Part shown: positions 1 through 7,666 of the stretch, piece by piece
Position numbering within the stretch: the stretch's first letter is position 1
Layout of the letters: each line of letters starts with the position of its first letter
DNA from: Streptomyces sp. Alt3
GTDB lineage: Bacteria; Actinomycetota; Actinomycetes; Streptomycetales; Streptomycetaceae
Assembly: GCF_030719215.1 (NCBI RefSeq)
Contig: NZ_CP120983.1
Location: 1,550,001-1,614,000, forward strand
Length of the DNA stretch: 64,000 nucleotides
Reading direction: 5' to 3'
Notes under the pieces: model-generated
The model's database searches: none
What the model was told of the DNA's origin: nothing
What the model saw: only the letters and a program-made list of their open reading frames with translations
Position numbers and translations under genes: made by a program

Positions 1-746
1 AGGATCTCGCCGCCCGCGGCCCGCACGGCGTCGGCCACCGCGCCCGGCAGGGTGCCGACGCCCCCCTCGATGCCCTGGAAGACCGGCCCGGTCTGCTGCC
101 GTGCGGCGGCCCTCTCCTGGATGCGGAGCACACCGTCGAGGAGCGGGCCCCCCTCCTTGACGGCTTCGAAGAGCTGGGGGACGGCCGCGCGCATCGAGAT
201 CCGGTAGGCGTCCCCGGCGTAGACCCCGCCGAGCAGCGGTTCCACGAGCCGGTCGACGACCTCGCGGCCGAGCCGGTCCGCGACGTAACTGCCGACCGCC
301 ACGTCGTCGCCGACGGCGGTCGGGGTCAGGTCGCGCTCCTCGGCGATCCTGGCCAGGCCCTCGGGCGAGAGCACCCCGCCGAGCGCCGCCGGGTCGCCCG
401 GCACACCCATCACATGGCCCTTGGGCATGGGGCGGAGCGCGTCGCGGGTCCACACCGACGCGGTGGCCGTGGCGGGCGGCCGGAGCCGGTCCCCGAGCCC
501 GGCGGCGGTGGCGAGCGCGACCGCTTCGGGCCGGCGCGCGAGCATCGACTCCGCGCCCAGGTCGACGCGGGTGCCGGCGATCTCGCCGGTCATCAGCTTG
601 CCGCCGAGCCGCGCGGTCGCCTCCAGGACGGTGACCCGGATACCGGAGGCCAACAGCCGGTGGGCGGCGGCGAGTCCGGCGATGCCACCGCCGATGACGA
701 CGGCATGGCCCGTGCGTGTGGTGTCTCGCTGAAGAGGACGCTGCAT
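1..746 (-). CDS. hemG: protoporphyrinogen/coproporphyrinogen oxidase, 3' part outside window
   Basis: About 248 N-terminal codons are visible; the gene runs off the left edge. The product starts MQRPLQRDTTRTGHAVVIGG. An FAD-binding GGGIAGLAA motif lies at about residues 19-27, and the second strand ends in an acidic residue (VTVLEATARLGG). Next come SMLARRPEAVALA and PKGHVMGVPGDP, typical of HemG/HemY flavoenzymes that oxidise the porphyrinogen ring late in haem synthesis. In Gram-positive bacteria the substrate is usually coproporphyrinogen III, so the exact step is open. The ATG at 744-746 is the first start before the FAD motif. hemE lies 2.5 kb away on the same strand, separated by two opposite-strand genes, so the two are neighbours but not one operon. 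Confidence in the family is high. Confidence 0.9.
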   Translation of the reverse strand, partial: MQRPLQRDTTRTGHAVVIGGGIAGLAAAHRLLASGIRVTVLEATARLGGKLMTGEIAGTRVDLGAESMLARRPEAVALATAAGLGDRLRPPATATASVWTRDALRPMPKGHVMGVPGDPAALGGVLSPEGLARIAEERDLTPTAVGDDVAVGSYVADRLGREVVDRLVEPLLGGVYAGDAYRISMRAAVPQLFEAVKEGGPLLDGVLRIQERAAARQQTGPVFQGIEGGVGTLPGAVADAVRAAGGEI

Positions 747-873
747 GGGTCCACTCTCTCAAACCCGTCCCGAGTCCCGAACGTGACCACTTCGAAACCG
801 CCGGTGGGCAACCCGCGCACGGGTACGGCACGTCGAACCGGCACCATCGACAACATGCCCTGGGGGGACGCTC

Positions 874-1833
874 ATGCCCGACGAACGCCACATCGACAGT
901 CACCCACCCGCCCGGCCGTTCCGCCGCCTTCCACGCGCTCTGACAGCCGCGGGACTGCTCGGGGTGCTCATGGCCACCGGCGCGTGCGGGGCCTCCTCCG
1001 ACAGCGGTGCCATGTCCGATTCCAAGGCGGCGGCGCCCCGGGCGGCCGGGGCCGGCGCGGAAGCGGCCGACAAGCCCTCGGACGGCGGGAAGTCCGCACC
1101 GGATCCGGGCTCCGCGGTCGCGGTCCACGTCATCCGGACGGCCACGCTGTACGTCGAGGTCAGGAGTGTGCCGAAGGCGGTCGCCGCGGCCCGCGGCGTC
1201 GCGGAGGGCGCGGGCGGACTGGTCTCCGAGGAGACCACGGAACGGGTCGACGACACCCACGACGTGTCCCACCTCGTCCTGCGCGTGCCCCAGGCCCGCT
1301 ACGACGAGGTGCTGCGCGACCTCGCGGGCGCCGGGAAGCTGGTGTCCCGCACCTCGAACGCGAAGGACGTCACCGGGCAGGTCGTGGACGTCGAGAGCCG
1401 GATCGCCACGCAGCGGGCGAGCGTCGCACGGGTCCGCGACCTGATGGACAAGGCCGAGAAGCTCACCGACGTGGTGACGCTGGAGGGTGAACTCAGCAGT
1501 CGGCAGGCCGACCTGGAGTCGCTCCTGGCCCAGCAGGCGTCGCTGAAGGACCGCACCACACTGGCGACCGTCACGCTCGAGCTGAGCGAACCGGAGGCGG
1601 GCGCCGAGGACCCCGACGGGGACACAGGCTTCCTGGACGCGCTGGGCGGCGGCTGGGACGCGTTCGTGACGATGCTGCGGTGGATCATGGTGGCGATCGG
1701 CGCCACGGCTCCGTTCCTGGCCACCGCGGCCCTCCTGGTGCTCCTGTGGCGTCTGTTGCGCCGCCGCCTGCCGCGGCGCCGCACGGCGTCCCCGCAGGCC
1801 ACGGGAACCACTGAGCCCCCACCCGCCCCGTAG
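874..1833 (+). CDS. DUF4349 lipoprotein with C-terminal membrane segment
   Basis: This 319-residue exported protein has an N-terminal signal ending in a lipobox (LMATGAC, Cys38), so it is probably lipid-anchored outside the membrane. A linker rich in Ala, Ser and Asp follows. The conserved DUF4349 core (about 85-250) has the pattern TATLYVEVRSVPKAVAAARG and a helical coiled-coil stretch near 165-210 (ARVRDLMDKAEKL, SSRQADLESLLAQQ). A hydrophobic helix (about 270-293) precedes a basic tail (LLRRRLPRRR). Function is unknown for the family. The protein would be tethered at both ends. GGGGGA at 861-866 serves as ribosome site for the ATG at 874. The next gene starts 51 bp downstream on the same strand, so they may be co-transcribed. 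Confidence 0.85.
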   Translation: MPDERHIDSHPPARPFRRLPRALTAAGLLGVLMATGACGASSDSGAMSDSKAAAPRAAGAGAEAADKPSDGGKSAPDPGSAVAVHVIRTATLYVEVRSVPKAVAAARGVAEGAGGLVSEETTERVDDTHDVSHLVLRVPQARYDEVLRDLAGAGKLVSRTSNAKDVTGQVVDVESRIATQRASVARVRDLMDKAEKLTDVVTLEGELSSRQADLESLLAQQASLKDRTTLATVTLELSEPEAGAEDPDGDTGFLDALGGGWDAFVTMLRWIMVAIGATAPFLATAALLVLLWRLLRRRLPRRRTASPQATGTTEPPPAP

Positions 1834-1884
1834 GCGCCGTAGCGTGGGCCCCTGATCCTGCACACGGCGGCGAAGGGACCCGGC

Positions 1885-3267
1885 ATGGCGGCGGAGCGAC
1901 TGGTGGTCGTGGGAGGCGACGCGGCGGGCATGTCGGCCGCGTCGCAGGCCCGCAGGCTGAGGGGGCCGGAGGAGCTGAGCATCGTCGCCTTCGAGCGCGG
2001 CGACTTCACGTCGTACTCCGCCTGCGGCATCCCCTACTGGGTGAGCGGTGACGTCGAGGGGCCCGAGGCCCTCGTCGCCCGTACCCCCGAGGAGCACCGG
2101 TCCCGGTCCATCGATCTGCGCACCCGTACCGAGGTCACGGAGATCGACGTCGCCGGGCACCGTGTACGGGCGCTGGACCGCGACAGCGGCGAGACCTGGT
2201 GGACGGGCTACGACAAGCTGGTGATCGCCACCGGCGCCCGGCCGGTGCGCCCGGACCTTCCCGGTATCGACGCTCCGGGCGTCCACGGCGTACAGACCCT
2301 GGGCGACGGCCAGGCACTCCTGGATTCCCTCGACCGGGCTCCGGGACGCCGGGCGGTCGTCGTCGGCGCGGGCTACATCGGCGTCGAGATGGCGGAGGCG
2401 ATGCTCAAGCGCGGCTTCGAGGTGACGGTGCTCAACCGTGGCGCGCAGCCGATGGCGACACTCGATCCGGACATGGGCCGGCTGGTCCACGAGGCGATGG
2501 ACGGCCTGGGCATCACCACGGTCAACGGAGCCGCGGTCACCCGGATCGACACCGGCCCGGACGGCCGGGTCACGGCGGTCGCCACGGACGGGGGAACCTA
2601 CCCGGCCGACGTCGTGGTGCTGGGCATCGGCGTCGAGCCGGAGACCGCCCTGGCCCGGGAGGCAGGTCTGCCGCTGGGGCCGCACGGCGGTCTCCTGACG
2701 GATCTGTCGATGCGGGTCACGGGGCACGACGACATCTGGGCGGGGGGTGACTGCGTCGAGGTCCTCGACCTCGTCGCCGGCCGCACCCGGCACATCGCGC
2801 TCGGCACCCACGCGAACAAGCACGGCCAGATCATCGGGGCCAACGTCGGGGGCGGCTACGGCACGTTCCCCGGAGTCGTCGGCACGGCTGTGAGCAAGGT
2901 CTGCGACCTGGAGATCGCCAGGACAGGGCTGCGCGAGAAGGACGCGAAGGCGGTCGGCCTGCGCTACGTCACGGCGACGATCGAGTCGACGGGCCGTGCG
3001 GGCTACTACCCGGGAGCCAAGCCGATGACGGTGAAGATGCTCGCGGAGTACCGCACGGGCCGGCTCCTGGGTGTGCAGATCGTCGGCCGGGAGGGCGCGG
3101 CGAAGCGCGTGGACGTCGCGGCGGTGGCACTCACCGCCGGAATGACCGTGGAGGCGATGACGGCGCTCGACCTCGGCTACGCCCCGCCGTTCTCCCCGGT
3201 CTGGGACCCGGTCCTGGTGGCCGCCCGCAAGGCCGTGTCGGCGGTGCGGGCGGCCGGCACCGACTAG
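1885..3267 (+). CDS. FAD/NAD(P)-dependent disulfide oxidoreductase, CoA-disulfide reductase/NADH oxidase type
   Basis: A 460-residue pyridine nucleotide-disulfide oxidoreductase. The N-terminal FAD site is GGDAAGMSAA (about 10-19). A single redox Cys sits in SYSACGIPY (Cys47), the signature of CoA-disulfide reductases, NADH oxidases and persulfide reductases rather than CXXXXC glutathione or lipoamide reductases. The NAD(P) site VVVGAGYIGVEMAE lies near 153-166, and DDIWAGGDCVEV is the second FAD motif. A dimerisation domain forms the last 110 residues. The likely role is redox balance or thiol reduction in the cytosol. No rhodanese domain is visible. The stop codon TAG is shared with the opposite-strand hemE stop within a single CTAG. 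The exact substrate cannot be read from sequence. Confidence 0.88.
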   Translation: MAAERLVVVGGDAAGMSAASQARRLRGPEELSIVAFERGDFTSYSACGIPYWVSGDVEGPEALVARTPEEHRSRSIDLRTRTEVTEIDVAGHRVRALDRDSGETWWTGYDKLVIATGARPVRPDLPGIDAPGVHGVQTLGDGQALLDSLDRAPGRRAVVVGAGYIGVEMAEAMLKRGFEVTVLNRGAQPMATLDPDMGRLVHEAMDGLGITTVNGAAVTRIDTGPDGRVTAVATDGGTYPADVVVLGIGVEPETALAREAGLPLGPHGGLLTDLSMRVTGHDDIWAGGDCVEVLDLVAGRTRHIALGTHANKHGQIIGANVGGGYGTFPGVVGTAVSKVCDLEIARTGLREKDAKAVGLRYVTATIESTGRAGYYPGAKPMTVKMLAEYRTGRLLGVQIVGREGAAKRVDVAAVALTAGMTVEAMTALDLGYAPPFSPVWDPVLVAARKAVSAVRAAGTD

Positions 3268-4373
3268 TGGGCCGTCTGCTGGTGGACGTACTCCACCAGG
3301 CGCGTCAGGGCGTCCGGGTCGGTGGACGGCATGACGCCGTGTCCGAGGTTGAAGATGTGGCCCTCGAGACCGGCGGCGGCGTCGAGCACCTCGCGGGCCT
3401 TCGCCTCCACCGCCTCGGTCGGCGCGAACAGCACCGCCGGGTCGAGGTTGCCCTGGAGGGCCTTGCCGGGACCGACCCGGCGGGCGCCCTCGTCCATCGG
3501 GACACGCCAGTCGACGCCGACGACGTCCGCGCCGGCCTCGCCCATGGGACCGAGCAGCTCGCCGGTGCCGACGCCGAAGTGGATGCGCGGGACGCCGTAG
3601 GACGCGACGGCGTCGAAGACCTTCGCGGAGGCCGGCATCACGGAGCGTCGGTAGTCGGCCGGGGCGAGGGCGCCGACCCAGGAGTCGAAGAGCTGGACGG
3701 CGGAGGCGCCGGCCTCGATCTGGACCTTCAGGAAGGCGCCGGTGATCTCCGCGAGCCGGTCGAGCAGGTCGGCCCATAGCTCCGGGTCGCCGTACATCAT
3801 GGCCTTGGTGCGCTCGTGGTTGCGGGACGGGCCGCCCTCCACGAGATAGCTCGCCAGGGTGAACGGCGCACCGGCGAAGCCGATCAGCGGCGTGGCGCCG
3901 AGCTCAGCGGTGAGCATCCCGATGGCGGCGGTGACGTACGGGACGTCCTCGGGCGTGAGGTCGCGCAGCCGGGCCAGGTCGGCGCGGGTGCGGATCGGCT
4001 CGGCGATCACCGGGCCGATGCCGGGCTTGATGTCGAGGTCGATGCCGATGGCCTTGAGGGGGACGACGATGTCGCTGAAGTAGATCGCCGCGTCGACCTT
4101 GTGCCGGCGCACGGGCTGCAGCGTGATCTCGGTGACCAGCTCCGGCATCATGCAGGAGTCGAGCATCGCGATGCCTTCGCGGACCTTCAGGTACTCGGGC
4201 AGCGAGCGCCCCGCCTGACGCATGAACCAGACCGGGGTGTGCGGCACCGGCTCACGGCGGCAGGCCTTGAGGAAGGCCGACCCATGGGTGGCGGGGTTCG
4301 TCCGCAGGCCCGAGGACGGGCCCTCCCCTGATCGGACGGAGCTGAGCTCTTGGGGAAGGTCGTTGGCACTCAC
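3264..4373 (-). CDS. hemE: uroporphyrinogen decarboxylase
   Basis: HemE removes four acetate carboxyls from uroporphyrinogen III to give coproporphyrinogen III in the cytosol. The diagnostic PVWFMRQAGRSLPEY motif lies near residues 48-61, with the substrate-binding Arg residues in RQAGR. The catalytic Asp lies in IYFSDIVVPL, and GFAGAPFTLASYL follows. The family ending FNLGHGVMPSTDPD is complete. The length of 369 residues fits the family. The start taken is GTG at 4371-4373 (MSANDLPQELSS). A TTG nine codons upstream is possible but has no ribosome site. The gene is convergent with the flavoprotein gene and overlaps it by 4 bp at the stops. It faces DUF3000 divergently, with 92 bp between the starts. 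Confidence 0.95.
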   Translation of the reverse strand: MSANDLPQELSSVRSGEGPSSGLRTNPATHGSAFLKACRREPVPHTPVWFMRQAGRSLPEYLKVREGIAMLDSCMMPELVTEITLQPVRRHKVDAAIYFSDIVVPLKAIGIDLDIKPGIGPVIAEPIRTRADLARLRDLTPEDVPYVTAAIGMLTAELGATPLIGFAGAPFTLASYLVEGGPSRNHERTKAMMYGDPELWADLLDRLAEITGAFLKVQIEAGASAVQLFDSWVGALAPADYRRSVMPASAKVFDAVASYGVPRIHFGVGTGELLGPMGEAGADVVGVDWRVPMDEGARRVGPGKALQGNLDPAVLFAPTEAVEAKAREVLDAAAGLEGHIFNLGHGVMPSTDPDALTRLVEYVHQQTAH

Positions 4374-4465
4374 GCACAGAATCTTCGCACGGAGCGGCAA
4401 CGAGCCGGACGCCGCATGGGTGTCCCTCCCTGCACGGCGCTCCGGTTCCGCCTACTCTTCCCCGC

Positions 4466-5125
4466 ATGGCTCCGGCTCAGGGACAATTTTTCGATCATTC
4501 CGATGGCACCGACAGCGAGGAGGGTGCGGACGGCGACGGCGTCCCACCAGCGTTCCGGTCGGCGGTCGACGCGCTGCGTTCCGCCCGGCTGCGCCCCGAA
4601 CTGGAGGTCGAGCCCACACGGCCGCCGAAGCGGCTCGCCCCGCACGCGTACGCCGTGGAGGCCGCCGTGGTGGACGGGGAGGACGACCTCGCCGACGGCC
4701 GCCTGGTCCTCCTGCACGACCCGGCCGGACACGATGCCTGGCAGGGCACGTTCCGCCTGGTGACGCTCGTGCGGGCCGAACTGGAACCGGAGATGGCAGC
4801 CGACCCGTTGCTGCCGGAGGTGTGCTGGTCCTGGCTCACGGGGGCACTGGACGCCCGGGGGCTCTCGTACGGGGAGGCGGGCGGGACGGTGACGCGCGCC
4901 GGCTCGTACTACTTCGGCGCGTTGTCCGAGCGGCGTCCGGCGACGCAGATCGAGATCCGGGCCTCGTGGACGCCGCGCGAGGGGCGCGGAGGGGTGCCGG
5001 ACATGGGCGCGCATCTGGTCGCCTGGGGCGATCTGCTCTGCCAGCTGGCGGGGCTGCCGCCGTCGGGCACGGCCGACGCGGCGGTGGTGACGCTGCCGCA
5101 GCGGCGTGGCCCCCAGGTCTCATAA
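4466..5125 (+). CDS. DUF3000 domain protein
   Basis: This 219-residue soluble protein belongs to the actinobacterial DUF3000 family, usually found next to hemE. After an acidic, low-complexity N-terminus comes PPAFRSAVDALRSAR, then LAPHAYAVEAAV, a central GRLVLLHDPAGHDAWQGTFRLV and the conserved WSWLTGALDARGLSY. ATQIEIRASWTP is typical of the family's C-terminal half. No catalytic motif, signal peptide or membrane helix is visible. Function is unknown, and the conserved position beside hemE is the only clue. The ATG at 4466 has only a weak upstream ribosome site. A strong hairpin 17 bp after the stop ends the transcript. Confidence 0.88.
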   Translation: MAPAQGQFFDHSDGTDSEEGADGDGVPPAFRSAVDALRSARLRPELEVEPTRPPKRLAPHAYAVEAAVVDGEDDLADGRLVLLHDPAGHDAWQGTFRLVTLVRAELEPEMAADPLLPEVCWSWLTGALDARGLSYGEAGGTVTRAGSYYFGALSERRPATQIEIRASWTPREGRGGVPDMGAHLVAWGDLLCQLAGLPPSGTADAAVVTLPQRRGPQVS

Positions 5126-5142
5126 CACTGCGTCACCTTCGG

Positions 5143-5176
5143 AGAGAGCCGGTCGCACAGCGACCGGCTCTCTTTT
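5143..5176 (+). terminator. intrinsic terminator after DUF3000
   Basis: A perfect 14-bp stem (5143-5156 with 5160-5173) with a 3-base loop is followed by TTT. It is one of the few hairpins here with a short U-tract. Confidence 0.85.
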
Positions 5177-5344
5177 CGTACAATCGATCGCCCGTCCTAT
5201 TTGCCCGAATTGTTACTCACTAAATCGTGATCTTCCCCTAAAGGAGGACCCATCTGCTGCCGAAGAGGTCAATGACCCTTCAAGCATGGTTCGCCCCGGC
5301 TTCATCCCCGAGCCGGCCCGTCCCGCCACTCCCCAGGAGGCCTG

Positions 5345-6007
5345 GTGTCCGTTCTCCTCGAGCAGCCCGCAAGCCTGGTCGCCTACCGCCCGAACAAGCC
5401 GACGGCCATGGTCGTCGTGGCCGACCCACGCGTCCGTTCCACCGTCACCCGCCATCTGTGGGCCCTCGGAGTTCGTGACGTCATCGAGGCGTCGTCCATC
5501 GCGGAGGCCCGCCCCCGCGTCGGCAACCCGCGCGACATCTGCGTTGCCGACGTCCACCTGCCCGACGGTTCCGGGCTGACCCTGCTGTCCGAGACCCGAG
5601 CCGCCGGCTGGCCGAACGGCCTCGCCCTCTCCGCCGCCGATGACATCGGCGCGGTGCGCAACGCCCTCGCGGGCGGCGTGAAGGGCTACGTCGTCACCGG
5701 TACCCGTACCAACATCGGCCACCCGACCCGTCCCGGCATGGCCCCGATCGGGGCCAACGCCGCCCGAATGCACCGCAGGCCCCCCGGTTCACCGAGCCAC
5801 CCGGGCGGCTACCGCGAGCTGTCCGGCCGTGAGGTGGAGGTGCTCCGCCTGGTCGCCGAAGGCCAGTCCAACAAGGCCATCGGCGTCTCGATGGGCCTCT
5901 CCGCCCTCACGGTCAAGAGCCACCTCGCCCGCATCGCCCGCAAGCTCGGCACCGGGGACCGCGCCGGAATGGTCGCCGTCGCCCTGCGTACGGGCATCAT
6001 CCACTGA
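5345..6007 (+). CDS. LuxR-family response regulator
   Basis: A 220-residue two-domain regulator. The receiver-like domain (about 22-120) carries the expected phospho-acceptor Asp in CVADVHLPDGSG (Asp69), a switch region LALSAADD, and Lys in GGVKGYVV. A Pro/Gly/Arg-rich linker follows (about 122-152). The LuxR helix-turn-helix (about 156-215) has LSGREVEVLRLVAEGQSNKA and LSALTVKSHLARIARKLG, so DNA binding is expected. No sensor kinase is adjacent, so it is an orphan or pairs at a distance. The GTG start at 5345 has a good ribosome site (AGGAGG, 5335-5340). The 220-bp gap upstream also contains an isolated AAAGGAGG near 5238 not followed by a convincing reading frame. Confidence 0.88.
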   Translation: MSVLLEQPASLVAYRPNKPTAMVVVADPRVRSTVTRHLWALGVRDVIEASSIAEARPRVGNPRDICVADVHLPDGSGLTLLSETRAAGWPNGLALSAADDIGAVRNALAGGVKGYVVTGTRTNIGHPTRPGMAPIGANAARMHRRPPGSPSHPGGYRELSGREVEVLRLVAEGQSNKAIGVSMGLSALTVKSHLARIARKLGTGDRAGMVAVALRTGIIH

Positions 6008-6061
6008 CCCGCATCCCACCAGTACCTGCAGAGATGCACATCCGGCCGGTTTACGTGCATG

Positions 6062-6097
6062 GTCGCCCGTCGACGGAACGTTCCGTCGACGGGCGAC
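6062..6097. repeat. 36-bp perfect palindrome with no spacer
   Basis: Bases 6062-6079 are the exact reverse complement of 6080-6097, with AACGTT at the centre. It lies 54 bp after the regulator stop and 25 bp before the rnd start. It could be a terminator for the regulator, although there is no U-tract, or an operator or cruciform acting on rnd. Function is inferred. Confidence 0.7.
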
Positions 6098-6122
6098 GCG
6101 TGTACACAGATACCCTTGGCAT

Positions 6123-7238
6123 GTGACCGACGCCCAAGAGACCGCAGCAGACACATCACTGCGAACCACCGGGGGCGCTCCCCCGGACGACGTCGCCCCG
6201 GCGCCGATCCCCTTGCTCGAGCCGCGCGAGGGAATCCCCCCGGTGGTGGCGACCGACGACGCGCTGGCCCGGGTGGTCGCGGATTTCGCCGCCGGCACCG
6301 GCCCCGTCGCCGTCGACGCGGAGCGCGCCTCCGGCTACCGCTACGGGCAGCGCGCCTATCTGGTGCAGCTGCGCCGTGAGGGCGCGGGGAGCGCGCTGAT
6401 CGACCCGGTCGGCTGCCCCGACCTGTCCGCGCTCGGCGAGGCCCTCAACGGCAGTGAGTGGATCCTGCACGCGGCCACCCAGGACCTTCCCTGCCTACGC
6501 GACATAGGCATGACCCCGACCTCCCTCTTCGACACGGAGCTCGCCGGACGGCTGGCGGGATTCCCGCGCGTCGGACTGGGCGCCATAGTCGAGAACGTCC
6601 TCGGCTACGCCCTGGAGAAGGGGCACTCGGCGGTCGACTGGTCCACCCGCCCTCTGCCCGATCCCTGGCTGCGCTACGCCGCGCTCGACGTCGAGCTGCT
6701 GGTGGACCTGCGCGACGCCCTGGAGGAGGAGCTGGACCGGCAGGGCAAGCTGGGCTGGGCCCTGGAGGAGTTCGCCGCGATCGCCTCGGCACCGCCCGCT
6801 CCCCCGCGCAAGGACCCATGGCGCCGGACCTCCGGCATGCACAAGGTGCGCCGCCGCCGCCAGATCGCGGTTGTACGGGAGCTGTGGACCGCCCGCGACC
6901 AGGTGGCGCAGCGCCGTGACATCTCGCCCGGCAAGGTGCTCGGCGACGCCGCGATCATCGAGGCCGCCCTGGCGCTCCCGGCGAACGTGCAGGCCCTCAC
7001 CGCGCTGCCGGGCTTCGGGCACCGCATGGGGCGCCGCCAGCTGGAGCAGTGGCAGGCGGCCGTGGACCGGGCCAGGCAGCTGCCCGAGTCCGAGCTGCCG
7101 CAGCCCGGTCAGCAGCCGGCCCGCCCCCGCCCCGTTCCTGGGCCGACAAGGACCCGGCCGCCGCGGCCCGGCTGTCGGCAGCCCGTACCGCGGTTTCGGA
7201 GCTCGCCGAGCGGCTGCACATGCCGCAGGAGAACCTGA
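6123..7238 (+). CDS. rnd: ribonuclease D (3'-5' exonuclease, HRDC domain), frameshifted near 3' end
   Basis: RNase D trims 3' ends of structured RNAs. The DEDD exonuclease motifs are visible: PVAVDAERASGY (Asp65, Glu67), LHAATQDLPCL (Asp121), and the third motif DPWLRYAALDVELL with Tyr and Asp. An HRDC helical domain follows at about 225-320 (VRELWTARDQVAQRRDISPG, ALPGFGHRMGRRQLEQW). The GTG start at 6123 gives the expected N-terminus. As read, the frame continues out of register after about residue 332 and stops at 7238 with an Arg/Pro-rich tail of about 39 residues. The normal C-terminal 92 residues lie in the next frame. The nuclease and HRDC domains are intact, so activity may survive if the shift is real. 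A sequencing error in the C-rich tract is equally plausible. Confidence 0.88.
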   Translation: MTDAQETAADTSLRTTGGAPPDDVAPAPIPLLEPREGIPPVVATDDALARVVADFAAGTGPVAVDAERASGYRYGQRAYLVQLRREGAGSALIDPVGCPDLSALGEALNGSEWILHAATQDLPCLRDIGMTPTSLFDTELAGRLAGFPRVGLGAIVENVLGYALEKGHSAVDWSTRPLPDPWLRYAALDVELLVDLRDALEEELDRQGKLGWALEEFAAIASAPPAPPRKDPWRRTSGMHKVRRRRQIAVVRELWTARDQVAQRRDISPGKVLGDAAIIEAALALPANVQALTALPGFGHRMGRRQLEQWQAAVDRARQLPESELPQPGQQPARPRPVPGPTRTRPPRPGCRQPVPRFRSSPSGCTCRRRT

Positions 7239-7393
7239 TCACCCCGGACACCGTGCGCCGGGTCTGCTGGGAGCCGCCCAAGGCCCTGACCCCGGACTCG
7301 GTCGAGACCGCCCTGGCCGGACACGGCGCGCGCCACTGGCAGATCGAACAGGTCGGCCCCCTGCTGCTGCGCGCCCTGGACACCGGCGCCTGA
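7118..7393 (+). pseudogene. rnd: displaced C-terminal segment of ribonuclease D
   Basis: In the frame one base back from the upstream part, codons from about 7118 read GPPPPRSWADKDPAAAARLS. They continue through AERLHMPQENLITPDTVRRV and WQIEQVGPLLLRALDTGA to a stop at 7393. This is the normal end of actinobacterial RNase D. Joining the two frames at 7112-7125 gives a full-length protein of about 424 residues. The junction lies in a G+C tract with several C runs. A single missing base would explain it. It has no independent start and is not a separate gene. Confidence 0.8.
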
Positions 7394-7408
7394 CGCCTTC
7401 GGACGCAT

Positions 7409-7444
7409 GTACGCCCCCTCGCCGGGTCCGGCGGAGGGGCGTAC
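7409..7444 (+). terminator. terminator hairpin after rnd
   Basis: A long stem pairs 7409-7424 with 7429-7444 around a short loop, with two mismatches near the loop. It lies 16 bp after the rnd stop and has no U-tract. Confidence 0.65.
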
Positions 7445-7666
7445 GCGTGTCGGGACCGCGCCGTCGGCCACCTCATCGACGAGGATCGAATTCACGCCAG
7501 TTACCCGGCCATGCCGGGCCATCGGCGGCGCCCCCGCGCGTGTGACGTTCGCCGCTCCGGCGACGGGGGGTGGGCAGTCTGGTTACCCGCAAGTAGCATG
7601 AGGGGCGTGGCGCGCCGATGCGTGCGCCCGCAGCAGTGCCATCCCGCACCCTGGAGGAGAGCCACC

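Noticed and set aside
7100..7130. Programmed -1 frameshift in rnd
   Set aside because: No convincing X-XXY-YYZ slippery heptamer and no downstream pseudoknot is seen, and RNase D is not known to use one. A base loss or read error is simpler.
7583..7596. TTACCCGCAAGTAG as an operator before fadA
   Set aside because: The inverted arms are only four bases with mismatched flanks, too weak to call.
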